A stretch of 64,000 nucleotides of DNA from Oceanobacillus jeddahensis (lineage in GTDB: Bacteria; Bacillota; Bacilli; Bacillales; Amphibacillaceae), in assembly GCF_000750635.1 (NCBI RefSeq), contig NZ_CCDM010000004.1, positions 124,001 through 188,000 of the forward strand, in the 5' to 3' direction. Positions 61,553 through 64,000 of the stretch are shown piece after piece (the first letter of the stretch is position 1; each line of letters begins with the position of its first letter). The position numbers and the translations under genes are program-made. The notes below the pieces were generated by a model that did no database searches, had not been told where the DNA came from, and saw only the letters and a list, made by a program, of their open reading frames with translations.

Positions 61553-62629
61553 CTAATTTGTTTCTGAACTCAGCACCATATCTTCTGCCCATTCAACGAT
61601 CTCATCTACTCCTTCTTCCTCATCCATTCTGATAAGGTAATAATTTAATCCCTCTTCATTCCAAGTTAGGCTCTCGACCATTTCTTCATATTTGGCAGGC
61701 AGTCCCCGGATTTCCATATTAGGTTCTTCTATTTCCGTATCATCAGCAGATGAAACAAATAAATTAAATAAAGGAACATCGTCATTTGTGCGGTAAGTTA
61801 ATTGTATCTCTAAATCAACTTCTTCATTAGAAAGCTCATATACCTGTATATCCGTAAGTTGAATGTCTTCTTCAGAGAAGATGAAAAATTCCTGCCCTAA
61901 AGCTTCCTCTACTTCTTCCAATGTTACCGATTCGGAAGTGAACATATCATCAATGTTTGTAATCTCTACATCATCAGGAATATCCATCGTGAACGTATCC
62001 TCATCAAAATCTGGTGAAAAATCGAGTTCTGTATATTCCGTTTCTGTTCGAATCTCCCCTGTTTCTGTAATTGTTTTTACAACAAACCACGATTCCTTAT
62101 CCACCCAAAGTTCCATATCCCCTAATAGATTATTCGCTTCTTTTGACTCCAGCTTAATATGGAAAGTATTCCGGTCCAGCAGTTCTTCTTCACCAATAAC
62201 TTCATAGGTATGCGAATCTTCCATCATTCCGATCATACTTTGGAAATTTTCCTTTGGACTTAAAGCAAATACGTCTCCCATTTCTGAAGTATCTACTTCC
62301 ATTACAGTTTCATCCGATTTATTATATACCAGCATCTTTTCACTATCGATGATTGTCTCAATTTCCAAACCAGTTAACTGTTCCTTCGATACTGTTCTCA
62401 TATCATCGTCCGAAACATATTCTTCTGAAATCATTTCCCCAGTTATTTCTTCCCCTTCAAACGTCTTCATTTCTGCTTTTCCATAGAAGTCCGTAATTTC
62501 ATTCTCTGACTCTATCGCATTATGAATGATTTCTTCTGCAGAGACCTGCATATCCTGCGAACAGCCTCCTAATAAGATTAGGAAAATACTAAGACCAATA
62601 AAATATTCTTTCCCTCTTCGTTTTAACAT
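61553..62629 (-). CDS. LolA-like lipoprotein next to a sensor kinase
   Basis: 358 aa. Signal peptide with lipobox ILLGGC (C23), then a LolA/outer-membrane-lipoprotein-sorting-like domain: FYGKAEMKTFEG, YNKSDETVMEVDTSEMG, TFHIKLESKEANNLLGDMELWVDKES, FTMDIPDDVEI, and a second acidic domain ending WAEDMVLSS. In Firmicutes such lipoproteins are anchored outside; their ligands are unknown. The ATG is three bases past the kinase stop (coupled, SD AAAGGGG), which suggests a sensing partner. Confidence 0.8.
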   Translation of the reverse strand: MLKRRGKEYFIGLSIFLILLGGCSQDMQVSAEEIIHNAIESENEITDFYGKAEMKTFEGEEITGEMISEEYVSDDDMRTVSKEQLTGLEIETIIDSEKMLVYNKSDETVMEVDTSEMGDVFALSPKENFQSMIGMMEDSHTYEVIGEEELLDRNTFHIKLESKEANNLLGDMELWVDKESWFVVKTITETGEIRTETEYTELDFSPDFDEDTFTMDIPDDVEITNIDDMFTSESVTLEEVEEALGQEFFIFSEEDIQLTDIQVYELSNEEVDLEIQLTYRTNDDVPLFNLFVSSADDTEIEEPNMEIRGLPAKYEEMVESLTWNEEGLNYYLIRMDEEEGVDEIVEWAEDMVLSSETN

Positions 62630-62632
62630 TTT

Positions 62633-64000
62633 TTATCCCCTTTCTTTTATCCAGCATGCAAATAAAGTTCCTTCATTGTCACTTGACCAAATATTTATTT
62701 TTCCTTCGTGGTTTTCCATAATTATTTTCGCGATACTTAGGCCAAGGCCTGAGGTTGCTCCTTTTCCTCTGGACGCATCATCCTGGTAAAAGGGTTCAAA
62801 TACTTTCTGTAATTGACTTTCCGCCATTCCTTTTCCTTCATTTTGAATCAATATAACTGTTCCAGCTTCTCTCCATTGATCTACTTCTTCTTTAAAAGTA
62901 GGAAAAATCCAATCTGGCAATGGCTTGGTTGACGCAATGGCGGCCAGCCAAATCTGCCTGTGCTGCGGTGTATATCGGATACTATTATCCATTAGATTAT
63001 CTACCAGCCGGATCATCTGCTTCGGATCCAGCTCATAAGCATTTCGAACCTTCCATTCTGTAGTTAAACGAATATCCTTTCTTGCACATGGTTCTTCATA
63101 ACCGGAAAATAACATTTCAAAAAATTCATTCCCGTTCACTTGAACAGACTGAAGCGTATTTTTCGATGATTGAAGTGCTGTAAAAATCGATAAATCATCA
63201 ATCATTTGTTTCATATGTGTTAATTTATCGTTAACAATCATTTGGTATTCTGCTCGTTCTTCTTTAGATAAATGGTGATTTTCCAAGGCTTCCGTATACG
63301 TGCGGATTACTGTCAATGGTGTTTTTAAGTCATGAGATAAAGCAGCTACCATATACTCTTTTTCTTCCTGTTCTTTGACAAGTTCTTCTCTTGTCTCCAT
63401 AATTTGATCTTTCATTTCTTCAAATTGGTGATTTAAAGCGCCAATTTCATCTTTGGATTGATTCAGCTTTTTATCCGTATCTTTCCCGGCTGCAAAAGCC
63501 CACATATGCTCCTGTAATTGATGAAGCGGACGGTTTAGTTTGCGATTTATTGCTACAATAACAATGATGTAAAGCAGGATGAAAAAGATTCCCGAAAGAA
63601 TGAAAGTAAGTAAAAGCTGCTGATTCGAGGTCTCCACCCAACCTGTTCTCCCGAGCGTAATTTCGTAAACACCCGCCAACTGTTGATTTTCATCTAATAC
63701 AGGCTTCTTATAAACGTAGGTTTTCGCCCGTCTCTGCGTTTCATTTAAATTTTCAAACATTCTATCTTGATCCTGTGATAGAGAATACGTTGCTGCTCCT
63801 TCCATCGTTGTAAATAAGTGCAATCCATCATAACGGTATAAATCAATACTGAGATGGTCATCACCGAGCTGGCTCAATGCTTGAAAACGATTATTTTCCA
63901 AAGATTCATACAAAGATGCATCATTCAACTCCCTATCTAAATCCGAAACAAGTATTTGAAAATCAAGATATTCCTTTAAATCCTCTTCCTGATTATAACT
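62633..64000 (-). CDS. sensor histidine kinase (partial, N-terminus beyond the window)
   Basis: At least 455 aa; the frame stays open to the window edge (..EYLDFQILVSDLDREL..). External sensor part, TM near 107-127 of the first 431-aa segment, HAMP (NRPLHQLQEHMWAFAAGKDTDK), H-box ALSHDLKTPLTVIRTY, N-box NLMDNSIRYTP, G1 NEGKGM, and GATSGLGLSIAKII. A TTG at 63928 is not the true start. The response regulator should lie just outside the window. Probably controls the ABC and LolA-like genes downstream. Confidence 0.92.
   Translation of the reverse strand, partial: SYNQEEDLKEYLDFQILVSDLDRELNDASLYESLENNRFQALSQLGDDHLSIDLYRYDGLHLFTTMEGAATYSLSQDQDRMFENLNETQRRAKTYVYKKPVLDENQQLAGVYEITLGRTGWVETSNQQLLLTFILSGIFFILLYIIVIVAINRKLNRPLHQLQEHMWAFAAGKDTDKKLNQSKDEIGALNHQFEEMKDQIMETREELVKEQEEKEYMVAALSHDLKTPLTVIRTYTEALENHHLSKEERAEYQMIVNDKLTHMKQMIDDLSIFTALQSSKNTLQSVQVNGNEFFEMLFSGYEEPCARKDIRLTTEWKVRNAYELDPKQMIRLVDNLMDNSIRYTPQHRQIWLAAIASTKPLPDWIFPTFKEEVDQWREAGTVILIQNEGKGMAESQLQKVFEPFYQDDASRGKGATSGLGLSIAKIIMENHEGKINIWSSDNEGTLFACWIKERG

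Noticed and set aside
1..64000. CRISPR array, tRNA or rRNA genes
   Set aside because: No regularly spaced direct repeats and no tRNA or rRNA-like sequence seen by eye; the dispersed repeats are not an array.

Overview
The window is 64 kb of low-GC Firmicute DNA. A complete ectoine operon (ectABC), strong Shine-Dalgarno sites, frequent TTG/GTG starts, CcpA-type cre boxes and Bacillus-type families (yfhD, citR/citA, DUF4064, SdpI, LanFEG-like and BcrAB-like transporters) point to a halotolerant Bacillaceae such as Oceanobacillus or Virgibacillus. The genus is an inference. I saw no rRNA, tRNA, CRISPR array or intact insertion sequence.

Layout. 0-6 kb: ectABC, a decayed stretch with IS200/IS605-like ends, a GNAT acetyltransferase, an NhaC-type antiporter and a small charged protein. 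6-12 kb: yfhD and a truncated acetyltransferase whose 3' ends meet inside a repeat, an MFS exporter and a P-type cation ATPase. 12-20 kb: an RNase H-like protein, then a tricarboxylate uptake locus (CitA/CitB-type two-component system, tctCBA, a DASS-type carrier) with a consensus cre over the tctC promoter. 20-24 kb: a two-gene ABC-2 exporter, then a divergent ArsR/MFS pair with paired operators. 24-36 kb: accessory region with small membrane proteins, a LanFEG-like ABC transporter plus two-component system, and several decayed genes (an MT-A70 methyltransferase, a small-protein gene with three frame breaks, a paralogue remnant, and a stub beside a TetR-type regulator).

36-49 kb: a catabolic cluster on the minus strand under an IclR regulator. 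It holds a class-III aminotransferase, a Gfo/Idh protein, an SDR, an SMP-30 lactonase, an IlvD/Edd sugar-acid dehydratase, an amidohydrolase, a fumarylacetoacetase-family hydrolase and two sodium:solute symporters. No kinase or aldolase is present, which fits a non-phosphorylative route ending in a diketo-acid hydrolase. 49-51 kb: citR/citA. 51-57 kb: an orphan HExxH protein, an ABC exporter and tiny membrane-protein genes. 57-64 kb: a module of sensor kinase, LolA-like lipoprotein and paralogue, small membrane proteins and a BcrAB-like ABC transporter.

The most unusual feature is a modular family of structured intergenic repeats, eight copies seen between 6 and 57 kb. They share end sequences and a nested hairpin with compensatory base changes, and in at least three genes they supply the last codons and the stop.
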